A stretch of DNA of 64,000 nucleotides, taken from NCBI GenBank assembly GCA_963754305.1, contig CAVWFR010000049.1:124001-188000 (forward strand), written 5' to 3'. Made by a program: the position numbers and the translations under genes. Positions 23,286 to 31,504 of this stretch are shown one piece after another. Within the stretch, counting starts at the first letter, position 1. Each line of letters starts with the position of its first letter. The stretch is from DATEDA01 sp963754305 (GTDB taxonomy: Bacteria > Pseudomonadota > Gammaproteobacteria > Burkholderiales > SG8-39). Under the pieces are notes generated by a model that ran no database searches, was not told the origin of the DNA, and worked only from the letters and a program-made list of their open reading frames with translations.

Positions 23286-23767
23286 AGCTTGAGCTCCATG
23301 TAGATCGCCCCCGGCAGCGGATTGCTGTAATAGGCCGGGATCTCGGCGAAGCCGAACGAGCGGTAGAGCTCGCGCGCTTCCATCATCGGCTCCAGCGTGT
23401 CGAGCATCAGGCGGCGGTAGCCGATCGTCCGCGCGGCGTCCACGACGGCCGCTGCGAGCGCCTTGCCCAGGCCGCGCCCACGCTCGGCCGGACGCACGTA
23501 GAGCCGCTTCACCTCGCCCGAGCTCTTGTCGAAACGCCGGAGCGCGATGCAACCCACGGCCTCCTCGCCGCGCACCAGGAGCAGCAGCCGGCCCTTGGGC
23601 GCCGCGTATTTGCCCGGCAGGGTCGCGAGCTCCTGCTCGAAATCCTGGAAGCCGAGGTCGACGCCGATCCACTCCGCGTAGTCGCGGAAGAGGCGCCGCA
23701 CGTCGTCCAGCCGCGGTGGGTTGGCCGCGTCGACGATCGCGTACGGCGGGACGAGCAGCTCGCTCAT
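23282..23767 (-). CDS. GNAT-family N-acetyltransferase
   Basis: A 161-residue acetyl-CoA-dependent acetyltransferase. The acetyl-CoA loop is in VKRLYVRPAERGRGLGKALA (RGRGLG, residues about 98-103), followed by the motif B strand YRRLMLDTLEPMMEARELYRSFGF. The acceptor is unknown; small-molecule amines are possible next to a polyamine operon, but the gene is convergent with it. The stop codons of this gene and speB overlap inside the palindrome TCTAGA. It is the last gene of the coaX-birA run. Confidence 0.88.
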   Translation of the reverse strand: MSELLVPPYAIVDAANPPRLDDVRRLFRDYAEWIGVDLGFQDFEQELATLPGKYAAPKGRLLLLVRGEEAVGCIALRRFDKSSGEVKRLYVRPAERGRGLGKALAAAVVDAARTIGYRRLMLDTLEPMMEARELYRSFGFAEIPAYYSNPLPGAIYMELKL

Positions 23768-23825
23768 TGGACTACCCTCGCGCCTCCAGCGCTCAGGGGT
23801 TCGCCCTTGGGACGGCCCGGCGGGC

Positions 23826-24452
23826 TCACGGCGTCTCGCGCTCACCGTGCCTGCGCATCAGCGCCGCAGTCTCGACGGCCCAGCTCTCCTGCGCGGCGTC
23901 GAGCGTCGCGATGATCCGCTCGCGCTCGACCGGGAGCTTCTCCTGCGACAGCTTGAAGCGCGCGTCGAGTCTCGTCACCTCGATCGTGAACGCGACGATC
24001 GCGCCCAGCATCCGGTCGATGTACTCGCGCCGCATATCCGGGAAGCGCGCCGCGTAGGACGGATCGTGCAGAGCGCAGAGTTTCGCCTGCTGCGCATGCT
24101 TCTCGTCACGGTCCTCGATGATCCGGACGGGGCCGTACGCGTGCACCGCGACGTAGTTCCACGTCGGCACCGACTCGGCGCGCTCGTAGTGGCTCGGCGA
24201 GACGTACGCGTGCGGCTCGGCGAAGATCGTCATGGCCTCCCGTCCACCGGCGAAGTCGCGCCACTGCGGGTTGGCCCGGGCGATGTGCGCGAGCAGGCGC
24301 ACCTCGTCGCCGTCGACGTCCACACCGATCGGCAGGTGCGTCGCGCGCAGACCGGCCTCGCCGTGGGAGACGAGCGCCGCGAAGGAATGCGCGCGCATGA
24401 ACGCGACGAGCGTCGGGCGATCGTCGACGCGATTATGGGGCGGGGTGTACAT
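23826..24452 (-). CDS. PaiB-like FMN-binding negative regulator family protein
   Basis: A 208-residue protein of the PaiB family, named after a Bacillus regulator of sporulation and protease genes but with a split-barrel flavin-binding fold and no helix-turn-helix. Key segments: MYTPPHNRVDD at the start, THLPIGVD, LAHIARANPQWRDF, YVSPSHY, VPTWNYVAVHAYG and GAIVAFTIEVTRLDARFKLSQ with the conserved KLSQ. In many bacteria it is more likely an enzyme than a regulator. The start ATG has an excellent AGGAGGAGAAGG leader. Its gene starts 11 bases after the SPOR gene. Confidence 0.88.
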   Translation of the reverse strand: MYTPPHNRVDDRPTLVAFMRAHSFAALVSHGEAGLRATHLPIGVDVDGDEVRLLAHIARANPQWRDFAGGREAMTIFAEPHAYVSPSHYERAESVPTWNYVAVHAYGPVRIIEDRDEKHAQQAKLCALHDPSYAARFPDMRREYIDRMLGAIVAFTIEVTRLDARFKLSQEKLPVERERIIATLDAAQESWAVETAALMRRHGERETP

Positions 24453-24463
24453 CCTTCTCCTCC

Positions 24464-25099
24464 TCAGCCCGGGCACTCGCGCACATCGGACCCGGCAAAT
24501 CCGTCCTTCAGCGCGGCAAACCGCAGCCGCACCGGCTCCGGCGCATCGCGGAGCTGCACGAAGACGCGCGCCCCCGAGCCGTCGCGCGGCCCGACCTGCG
24601 CGCCCTGTACGCCCCGCTTGCGCAAAACGTCCGCGCGGGTATTGGCGGCGTCCTCGGTGCGGAACACGCCGAGCGAGATCGCGTTGCGCCACTGCGGCTC
24701 GTCGCTGATGACCAGCGAATCGTCGACGCCCAGTTTCTTCAACTCGGCGGCGCGCTGCGCCGCCGCGACCCGCGTCGGGAGCGGCGCGATGTACACCCAC
24801 CACCGCGCCGCGTCGTCCGACCGCCGCTGCGCGACCTTCAGCCCGCCCGCGAGCGCGGCGACCGCCTCTTCCGCGCGCGCCGCGTCGGCGGGGGCCAGCG
24901 GCCCGAGCTCGAGGCACGCGATCCCGCGGCGCGACGCCGTGAGCCGCGCGAGCTCCGCGGGCGGAACCAGCCGAATGCGCTCCGGCTGAAGCTGCTGCCC
25001 GGTCGGATCGCCGGAAGCGGATGGATATTGCGTCACGTAGTAACGGTACGCGAAGTACATGACGTTCGCGAACAGCAACGCCAAGAACGCCGTTCTCAT
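24464..25099 (-). CDS. SPOR-domain membrane protein
   Basis: A 211-residue protein with one N-terminal membrane helix (residues 4-20, LALLFANVMYFAYRY), a short linker and a C-terminal SPOR domain (about 95-175: WWVYIAPLPTRVAAAQRAAEL, SLGVFRTEDAANTRADVL). SPOR domains bind denuded peptidoglycan at the septum. Such a gene commonly follows birA-coaX in betaproteobacteria. Its ATG overlaps the birA stop (ATGA). The periplasmic domain would recognise division-site cell wall; a specific function is not known. Confidence 0.85.
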   Translation of the reverse strand: MRTAFLALLFANVMYFAYRYYVTQYPSASGDPTGQQLQPERIRLVPPAELARLTASRRGIACLELGPLAPADAARAEEAVAALAGGLKVAQRRSDDAARWWVYIAPLPTRVAAAQRAAELKKLGVDDSLVISDEPQWRNAISLGVFRTEDAANTRADVLRKRGVQGAQVGPRDGSGARVFVQLRDAPEPVRLRFAALKDGFAGSDVRECPG

Positions 25100-26067
25100 G
25101 CCGCGCGGCGCAGGCTCACCTCGGCGGAGTGGAACCGCTCCGGTCCGCCGGCGGTGTCGACGATCAACGCTCCGTCCTCCGCCACCCCCGAAGCGACCCC
25201 CTCGACCGTGCGTTCGGGCGCGACCGACAGTCGCACACGCTGCCCCTGCCACGCGTGGCGCCGCAACCAGTCTTCGCGGAAGGCGCTGAAGCCGTCGCGC
25301 GCGAACACGGTCGCGGCGCCGGCGAGCTCCGACAGAACTCGTCCGGCGAGCGCATTGCGCGACGGCGCCGCCCCCGCGTCGACGAGGTCGGCAACCGGCC
25401 GGCCGAGTGTCTGCCGCGCCGCCGCTGGAAGACGAACGTTGAGTCCGACCCCGATGACGGCCGCGGCGCCGCGCTCGCAGCTCGAGACCTCGCCGAGGAC
25501 GCCCCCGAGCTTGGCGCCCCCGAGCAGGACGTCGTTCGGCCACTTGAGCGCCGCGCCCGTCACGCCCAGCGCCTCGAGGGCGCGCACGCACGCGACCCCG
25601 GCTGCGAGCGAGAGTCCGCCGAGCGCCGCTGCATCCCGCTCGAACCGCCACAGAAGCGAGAGGGTGAGGCTCGTCCCCAGTCCCGAATACCAGCGTGCGC
25701 CGCGCCGCCCGCGTCCGGCATGCTGCAGCTCGCAGACGAGCGCCATGCCGGAGGGCGCGCCGCACGCTGCACGCGCCGCGAGGGCCGCATTGGTCGACGC
25801 GCAATCGTCGAGAACTTCGAGACCGATCGCGCTCGCGCGCGCGTCGAGCGCGGCGCGGATGGCCGCAGCGTCCAGCGCGTCGAACCGCGCGGCCAAGCGG
25901 TAGCCGCGCCCGAGTGGCCGCTCCACGGCGAGCCCCTGCCCCTCGAGCTCGCAGATCGCCTGCGCGACGGCTGCGCGCGCGAGCCCCAGCACGGCCGCGA
26001 TCTCTTCGCCGGAGCGGTTCCGCCCGTCCGCGAGGAACCTGAGAACGTCGAAGCTGGAGCTGCGCAC
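25096..26067 (-). CDS. birA: Bifunctional biotin-protein ligase / biotin operon repressor
   Basis: Attaches biotin to the carboxyl-carrier protein of acetyl-CoA carboxylase through biotinyl-AMP. The 323-residue protein has an N-terminal winged helix (VLRFLADGRNRSGEEIAAVL, about 7-60), so it may also repress biotin genes, then the ligase domain with DDCASTNAAL, the adenylate loop ELQHAGRGRRGARW, the biotin-site KWPNDVLLGGAKLGGVLGE and VIGVGLNV, and a C-terminal SH3-like domain. GTG 26067 is chosen because conservation starts there; a frame continues upstream through a 12-bp tandem repeat. Its stop overlaps the SPOR gene start. Confidence 0.94.
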   Translation of the reverse strand: MRSSSFDVLRFLADGRNRSGEEIAAVLGLARAAVAQAICELEGQGLAVERPLGRGYRLAARFDALDAAAIRAALDARASAIGLEVLDDCASTNAALAARAACGAPSGMALVCELQHAGRGRRGARWYSGLGTSLTLSLLWRFERDAAALGGLSLAAGVACVRALEALGVTGAALKWPNDVLLGGAKLGGVLGEVSSCERGAAAVIGVGLNVRLPAAARQTLGRPVADLVDAGAAPSRNALAGRVLSELAGAATVFARDGFSAFREDWLRRHAWQGQRVRLSVAPERTVEGVASGVAEDGALIVDTAGGPERFHSAEVSLRRAA

Positions 26068-26071
26068 TATA

Positions 26072-26107
26072 GGAACCAAACCAGGAACCAAACCGGGAAC
26101 CGAACCT
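26072..26107. repeat. Tandem 12-bp repeat before birA
   Basis: Three consecutive 12-base units (GGAACCAAACCA, GGAACCAAACCG, GGAACCGAACCT) with a fourth degenerate unit after them lie directly upstream of the birA start. Read in the birA frame they encode a VPGL repeat, so expansion would not shift the frame if the start lay upstream. Confidence 0.8.
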
Positions 26108-26228
26108 GGGACAAGAGCGGGGATGGCAGCGGACGAAAGCGTAACCAAGGCCCGGGGAACGAGCAGCGATGCTAGCACAGCGCTCGTGCGCGCCGCCCCG
26201 GGCGGCCGGCCGGTCGGGCGAGCGGCGG

Positions 26229-26993
26229 TCAGCCGTGCGCGATCCGATGCAGGCCTTCGAGCACGAGGTTGTCGTGGAGGCGGAACGGAATCGAGAGCCG
26301 CGGCGCGACCGCCCGCGCCGCGCCCCCGGAGAGCAGGCAGATCAGCGCCGGGTGTCCGCCGTGATGCATCCGGTACACGCGCTCGACTGCGCCCGCGAGC
26401 GCGTGATGGCTGCCGCTCACGATCGCATCGACGGTCTGGTTCGGAGAATCGACGTACTGGCCGTCGGCATCGGGCAGCGCAGCGGTGCCCTCGTGCAGCG
26501 ATCGGATCATGAGGCCGATTCCCGGCAGGATCACGCCGCCGGCGAACGTGCCGCCCGCGTCGACGAAGTCGATCGTCGTCGCCGTGCCGCACACGACGAC
26601 GAGCACCGGCTTGCCGCCCACCAGGGCCCGCGCGCCGATCATCGCCGCCCAACGGTCCGAGCCGAGCTGGGCCGGGTTGCGGTAGCCGTTCCGCACGCCG
26701 CACTGCTCGGGCTGCGAGACGAGCCAGAGCGGCGCCGGCGCCGCGGGCCACACCTCGAGCACACGTATCATCGTCGAGCGCGCGCGCGTGCCGGCGACGT
26801 TGGAGATGACGATGCGATGCGGGGCGGGAAACTTACGCCAGGCCGCGGCGAGCTCCGGGATTTCCGCAAGTAGCGCGTGGCCGGACTCGATGCAGTTGTC
26901 CGCGGCAACCCCCTCGCCGGTCGCACGATACCGGCCCCACTTCACGAACGTGTTGCCGACGTCGACGAGCAGGTTATAGGGTGTCGTGGCCAT
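26229..26993 (-). CDS. coaX: Type III pantothenate kinase
   Basis: Phosphorylates pantothenate, the first step of coenzyme A synthesis; type III enzymes are ASKHA-fold, not feedback-inhibited by CoA. Residues 8-19 hold the phosphate-binding LLVDVGNTFVKW, followed by ISNVAG, the pantothenate loop NPAQLGSDRWAAMIGA, VVCGTATTIDFVDAGGTFAGG and the C-terminal SGGAARAVAP. 254 residues. It is the first gene of the coaX-birA-SPOR-paiB-GNAT run. The 161 bases between coaX and birA hold the birA tandem repeat and nothing else recognised. Confidence 0.96.
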   Translation of the reverse strand: MATTPYNLLVDVGNTFVKWGRYRATGEGVAADNCIESGHALLAEIPELAAAWRKFPAPHRIVISNVAGTRARSTMIRVLEVWPAAPAPLWLVSQPEQCGVRNGYRNPAQLGSDRWAAMIGARALVGGKPVLVVVCGTATTIDFVDAGGTFAGGVILPGIGLMIRSLHEGTAALPDADGQYVDSPNQTVDAIVSGSHHALAGAVERVYRMHHGGHPALICLLSGGAARAVAPRLSIPFRLHDNLVLEGLHRIAHG

Positions 26994-27057
26994 CGCGGGC
27001 GGGGAGTGTACCCCACGCGCATGCGCCGGGCCGCGCGCGGGACCTTGAGCGGAGTGT

Positions 27058-27993
27058 CTAGCGCCGGGCGACTGCGGCCGCCGAACGCCCCACGCCCCAC
27101 GCCGCGAGCTGTGTTCGCAGCTTGGCCAGCTGCGATTCCGTCAGCGGCCACGCGGAGGGGGGTCGCGTCGGCCCACAGTCTTCGCCCATCAGCTGCAGGG
27201 CGGCCTTCACCACGGTGACGTTGGTCCCGTTCTGCTCTTCCGCCCGCAGGTCCTCGAACGGCGCCATGACGTCGATCAGGCGCCGCGCCAGGCTGAAGTC
27301 GCCCGCTTCCAGGGCCGAATGGATGGCGACGGAGTGCTCGGGCCAGACGTTGATCAGGCCCGATGTGAAGCCGCGGGCGCCGACGGCAAAGAACGGGGGC
27401 GCCCAAGGCTCGGCCAGGCCATCCACCCAGACGATCTCCGGACTGCAGCGCCGGATCGCCTCCGCCAGCCGCAGCGGCGTCGGACACGCCCACTTGACGC
27501 CCGCGACGCCGGGCACACCGCAAAGCTTCTCGATGGCGTCGAGACCGATGCCGTCGTTGCGCAGGTAGAGCATGATCGGCAATCCTTCGGCCGCGTCCGC
27601 GATCCGCTGGATGTAGCTCACCACGCCGCGGGGCGATACGAATGGATCGGGCGGTTGATGCACCATGAGCGCGTCCGCTCCAGCGGCGCGCGATGCCTTC
27701 GCCAGCGCGCAGGCATCGTTGATGCTCCGGCCGACGCCGCCGACCAGTACGCATCGCCGCGCGGTCTGCTCCGCCACGGCGTGAACCATGGTCTCGGCTT
27801 CTTTCGTCGTCAGTCCGTAGAACTCCCCGGTGTTGCCGTTCGCCACCAGCGCGTGGACCCCGGCGGCGACGGCGCGGTCCACGATCGGCTCGAGCCGCGC
27901 GGGAGCCAGGCGATCTGCAGAATCGAACGGCGTGACGAGAATCCCGGAGATTCCCGCGAGGGCGTTTCTCAGTCTGGCGTCGATCGTCGTCAT
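27058..27993 (-). CDS. DapA/DHDPS-family lyase, probable 2-keto-3-deoxy sugar-acid dehydratase
   Basis: A 311-residue class I aldolase-type enzyme. The family features are GILVTPFDSADRLAP, VANGNTGEFYGLTTKE (phosphate/carboxylate loop), ADALMVHQPPDPFVS, MLYLRNDGIG and the Schiff-base lysine in GVAGVKWACP. True dihydrodipicolinate synthase has a threonine pair and tyrosine in other contexts; here the neighbours (IlvD/Edd dehydratase, semialdehyde dehydrogenase, LacI regulator) suggest L-2-keto-3-deoxyarabonate dehydratase or a 5-keto-4-deoxyglucarate dehydratase, which produce 2-oxoglutarate semialdehyde. The substrate is inference. Last gene of the operon, 16 bases after a Bug gene. Confidence 0.82.
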   Translation of the reverse strand: MTTIDARLRNALAGISGILVTPFDSADRLAPARLEPIVDRAVAAGVHALVANGNTGEFYGLTTKEAETMVHAVAEQTARRCVLVGGVGRSINDACALAKASRAAGADALMVHQPPDPFVSPRGVVSYIQRIADAAEGLPIMLYLRNDGIGLDAIEKLCGVPGVAGVKWACPTPLRLAEAIRRCSPEIVWVDGLAEPWAPPFFAVGARGFTSGLINVWPEHSVAIHSALEAGDFSLARRLIDVMAPFEDLRAEEQNGTNVTVVKAALQLMGEDCGPTRPPSAWPLTESQLAKLRTQLAAWGVGRSAAAVARR

Positions 27994-28009
27994 GCGCTTC
28001 TCCTCGCGA

Positions 28010-28993
28010 CTATTCGGGTTGAATCCCGGCGGTCTTGGCGACCTTGCCCCACTTCGCCATTTCCGACTGGATGAAGCTCGAGAACTGCTGCGGCGTGCCG
28101 CCCGCCGGCTCGATCCCGGCATCCAGCATCCGCTGGCGCACGTCGGGCGCGGCGAGCGCCTTGTTCATCTCTGCGTTCAGCTTGTCGACGACGTCCTTCG
28201 GCGTTCCGGCCGGCGCGAGGATGCCGCCCCAGGTGCTCGTCTCGTACCCCTTCATCCCGGCCTCGGCCATCGTCGGCACATCCGGCGCCGAGGCCGAGCG
28301 CTTGGCGGTCGTCACGGCCAGCGCGCGCACCGCGCCGCTCTTTACGTGGGGGTTGATCGCGGTCACGGTGTCGAACATCAGCGTCGTTCGGCCGCTCAGC
28401 AGATCGGCGTGGGCCGCGGTGCTCCCCTTGTACGGCACGTGCAGCATGTCGATCCCCGCCATGCTCTTGAACAGCTCGCCGGACATGTGCGGTGCGCCCC
28501 CCGGTCCGCTCGAGGCGAAGCTGAGCTTGCCGGGATTGGCCTGGCCGTAAGCGATGAGCTCCTGCACGTTCTTCACCGGCAGCGACGGATGCACCACGAG
28601 CATCAGCGGCAGCACATGCGTCAGGACGACCGGCTCGAAGCTCTTGACCGTGTCGTACGGCAGTTTCTTGAACATGCTCGGGTTGATCGCATGGCTGCTC
28701 GCGACGAGCACGAGGGTGTGGCCGTCGGGCGCGGCCTTGGCGATGAACTCGGTGCCGATGATCCCGGTCGCACCGGCCTTGTTCTCGACGACGACCGGCT
28801 TGCCCCAGGCGTCGGTGAGCTTCGGCCCCATCACGCGCGCGGTGAGGTCGATCGCGCCGCCGGGGGTGGCCGGGATGACGATGGTGATGCCTCGGTTCGG
28901 GAACGCCTGCGCCGCGCCTTGCGCGAGTGCACCGCCGGCGAGAGCGAGGTTCGCGGCGGATAGCACAACGGCGACAACCGGTTTGAGCTTCAC
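28010..28993 (-). CDS. Bug/TctC-family binding protein 1 of the sugar-acid operon
   Basis: A 327-residue periplasmic binding protein: signal peptide about 1-25 (ending GGALAQ), then the Bug fold with ITIVIPATPGGAIDLTARVMG, VVENKAGATGIIGTEFIA, ATSSGPGGAPH-like loop (FASSGPGGAPHMSGELFKSM), HVPYKGSTAAHADLL and VPTMAEAGMKGYET. Bug proteins clasp carboxylates or amides between two lobes using two bridging waters. It lies between the aldehyde dehydrogenase (61 bases upstream) and the DapA-family gene. Ligand unknown; sugar acids or their breakdown products fit the context. Confidence 0.92.
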   Translation of the reverse strand: MKLKPVVAVVLSAANLALAGGALAQGAAQAFPNRGITIVIPATPGGAIDLTARVMGPKLTDAWGKPVVVENKAGATGIIGTEFIAKAAPDGHTLVLVASSHAINPSMFKKLPYDTVKSFEPVVLTHVLPLMLVVHPSLPVKNVQELIAYGQANPGKLSFASSGPGGAPHMSGELFKSMAGIDMLHVPYKGSTAAHADLLSGRTTLMFDTVTAINPHVKSGAVRALAVTTAKRSASAPDVPTMAEAGMKGYETSTWGGILAPAGTPKDVVDKLNAEMNKALAAPDVRQRMLDAGIEPAGGTPQQFSSFIQSEMAKWGKVAKTAGIQPE

Positions 28994-29054
28994 GGGACCT
29001 CTCCTTGAGAGTGCGTTGCAGGAACGGCCCTGCTCGGAGCGTGCTTTGCTCTCG

Positions 29055-30485
29055 TCAAGCGAGCGTGTAGACCGTCTTTACCGTGGTGTAGAACTCGGCG
29101 GCATACCGCCCCTGCTCGCGCGGGCCGTAGCTCGAGCCTTTGCGCCCGCCGAAGGGCACGTGGTAGTCGACCCCGGCGGTGGGCACATTCACCATCAGCA
29201 TCCCCGCCTGCGCGTGCCGCTTGAAGTGCGTCGCGTGCTTGAGCGAGGTGGTGCAGATCCCCGCAGTCAGCCCGAACGGCGTGTCGTTGGCGAGCGCCAG
29301 CGCCTCGTCGTAGTCCTTGACGCGCACCACGGCGGCCACCGGCCCGAAGATCTCCTCGCGGCAGATGCGCATCGCGTTCGAGCAGTCGGTGAAGAGCGCG
29401 GGTGAGAGGTAGAAGCCTTGCTTGTCGCGCTTGAGCCGTTCGCCGCCGGCAACGAGTCGTGCGCCTTCGTCCTTGCCGAGCGCGATGTAGCGCTCGTCCT
29501 GCTCGAGCTGCCGCTCGTCCACCACCGGGCCGATCTGGGTCTTCGCGTCGCGCGCATCGCCCACGACCAGGGCCTTCGTCCGCTCGGTGAGGCGCGTCAC
29601 GAACGAGTCGTGAATCCCGGCGGTGACGATGATGCGGCTGGACGCGGTGCACCGCTGACCGGTCGAGTAGTACGACCCCTGCACCGCCACCTCGAGCGCC
29701 TGCTCGAGATCGGCGTCGTCGAGCACCACGAGCGGATTCTTGCCGCCCATCTCGAGCTGCATCTTCGCCATGCGCTTCAGCGCCGCTTCGGCCACCCGGC
29801 GGCCGGTGCCTACCGAGCCGGTGAAACTGATGGCGTCGACGCCGGGGTGATCGATCATGGCCTGCCCGATCACCGATCCCCGACCCATCACGAGGTTGAA
29901 CACTCCGGCCGGAAGCCCCGAGCGGCTCAGGATCTCGGCGAGCGCCCACGCCGACCCCGGCACCAGCTCGGCGGGCTTGAACACGACGCAGTTCCCGTAG
30001 GCGAGCGCCGGGGCGACCTTCCACGCGGGAATGGCGATCGGGAAGTTCCACGGCGCGATGAGCGCCACCACGCCGACGGGCTCGCGGGTGATCTCGACGC
30101 CGATGCCCGGACGAACCGACGGCACGACCTCGCCGCCCGTCCGCAGCGCCTCGCCGGCGAAGAACTTGAAGATCGAGCCGCCGCGGACCACCTCGCCGAT
30201 GCCCTCGGGCAGGGTCTTGCCTTCCTCGCGGGAGAGCAGCTCGCCCAGCTCGGCGCGACGCGCGAGGATCTCGGTGCCGACCGCATCGAGCGCGTCGAAG
30301 CGCTGTTGCGGCGTCGCGAGCGACCATTTGGGGAATGCCGCGCGGGCCGCGGAGACCGCACGCTCCACCGCCGTCGCATCGCCCACCGCGTACTGATCGA
30401 TCACGTCGGTGACGTCCGAGGGGTTGATGTTGGGCGTCGCGCCGGCCCCAGCGACCCACTCGCCGGCGATGTAGTTGCTGCGCAT
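29055..30485 (-). CDS. Aldehyde dehydrogenase, probable 2-oxoglutarate semialdehyde dehydrogenase
   Basis: A 476-residue NAD(P)-dependent aldehyde dehydrogenase. Seen are IAPWNFPIAIPAWKVAPAL, ISFTGSVGTGRRVAEAA (cofactor loop), the general-base glutamate in LEMGGKNPLVVLDDA and the catalytic cysteine in STGQRCTASSRII, plus EEIFGPVAAV near the C-terminus. The QRCTA context and the operon with a dehydratase and a DapA-family enzyme suggest it oxidises 2-oxoglutarate semialdehyde to 2-oxoglutarate, ending a non-phosphorylative pentose or glucarate pathway. Succinate semialdehyde is an alternative substrate. Confidence 0.88.
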   Translation of the reverse strand: MRSNYIAGEWVAGAGATPNINPSDVTDVIDQYAVGDATAVERAVSAARAAFPKWSLATPQQRFDALDAVGTEILARRAELGELLSREEGKTLPEGIGEVVRGGSIFKFFAGEALRTGGEVVPSVRPGIGVEITREPVGVVALIAPWNFPIAIPAWKVAPALAYGNCVVFKPAELVPGSAWALAEILSRSGLPAGVFNLVMGRGSVIGQAMIDHPGVDAISFTGSVGTGRRVAEAALKRMAKMQLEMGGKNPLVVLDDADLEQALEVAVQGSYYSTGQRCTASSRIIVTAGIHDSFVTRLTERTKALVVGDARDAKTQIGPVVDERQLEQDERYIALGKDEGARLVAGGERLKRDKQGFYLSPALFTDCSNAMRICREEIFGPVAAVVRVKDYDEALALANDTPFGLTAGICTTSLKHATHFKRHAQAGMLMVNVPTAGVDYHVPFGGRKGSSYGPREQGRYAAEFYTTVKTVYTLA

Positions 30486-30504
30486 AGTTGCTCCCGATGG
30501 GGCG

Positions 30505-31473
30505 TCAGTCGGCCTTGATATTCCCGTCCTTGACGACCTTCGCCCACTTGGCGATCTCGGCCTTCTGGAATGCGGCGAACTCCTCCGGCGTGTTGCCGGC
30601 CGGGTCGAGGCCCAGACCTTCCAGCCGCTCGCGGACGTCGGGCATCTTCAGGATCTTCACGATCTCGGCGTTCAAGCGCTGAACGACATCCTTCGGCGTG
30701 CCCGCCGGCGCGAAGATGCCCTGCCACGACACGAGCTCGTACCCCGGCACGCCGGCTTCTATCATCGTCGGCACGTTGGGCAGGCTCTTGACGCGCTTCG
30801 CCGACGTGACCGCGAGCGCGCGGACCTTGCCCGACTGGATGTGCGGCGCGGCCACCACCGTCGTGTCGAACATCATCGGCACGTGCCCGGCCATCACGTC
30901 CTGGATCGCGGGGCCGCTCCCCTTGTAGGGCACGTGCTCCATGCTAATGCCCGCCAGCGACTTGAACAGCTCGCCCGAGAGGTGCTGCGAGGTGCCGTTG
31001 CCCGCCGAGGCGAACGAGATGCTGCCGGGCTTGGCTTTCGCGGCCGCGATCACGTCTTTCACGGTCTTGTAGGGGCTGTCGGCGCCGACGACGAGCACGT
31101 TCGCATTGGTACCGATCAGCGTAATCGGCTGAAACGACTTGATCGCGTCGTACGGCATCTTCGCGTAGATGCTCGGGTTGATCGCGTGCGAGCTGATGGT
31201 CCCGCCGAGGATCGTGTAGCCGTCCGGCTTCGCCTTGGCGACGAAGTCCGAACCGATGTTGCCGCCGGCGCCCGGCTTGTTCTCGACGACGATCGTCGTG
31301 CCGAGGGCGGGTCCCAGCTTCAGCGCGATGACGCGCGCGAGGATGTCGGTCGTCCCGCCCGGCGGGAACGGCACGATGTAGGTGACCGGCTTCTGCGGCC
31401 ACTTCGCGTCTTGCGCGAGCGCCGGTCCCGCCGCGCACAGGGCGGCCAGCGTGATGACGATCAGGTGCTTCAT
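30505..31473 (-). CDS. Bug/TctC-family binding protein 2 of the sugar-acid operon
   Basis: A 322-residue periplasmic binding protein: signal peptide 1-21 (CAAGPALAQ), VTYIVPFPPGGTTDILARVI, VVENKPGAGGNIGSDFVA, FASAGNGTSQHLSGELFKSL, HVPYKGSGPAIQDVMAGHV and VPTMIEAGVPGYELVSW. Its signal peptide and first residues are nearly identical, in DNA and protein, to those of Bug protein 4 at 33591-34571, while the mature parts differ, suggesting duplication or gene conversion of the 5' end. It lies 31 bases after another Bug gene and 19 bases before the aldehyde dehydrogenase. Confidence 0.92.
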   Translation of the reverse strand: MKHLIVITLAALCAAGPALAQDAKWPQKPVTYIVPFPPGGTTDILARVIALKLGPALGTTIVVENKPGAGGNIGSDFVAKAKPDGYTILGGTISSHAINPSIYAKMPYDAIKSFQPITLIGTNANVLVVGADSPYKTVKDVIAAAKAKPGSISFASAGNGTSQHLSGELFKSLAGISMEHVPYKGSGPAIQDVMAGHVPMMFDTTVVAAPHIQSGKVRALAVTSAKRVKSLPNVPTMIEAGVPGYELVSWQGIFAPAGTPKDVVQRLNAEIVKILKMPDVRERLEGLGLDPAGNTPEEFAAFQKAEIAKWAKVVKDGNIKAD

Positions 31474-31504
31474 TGCGTTCTCCTTCGGTGTTCAGGGGCC
31501 GGCG

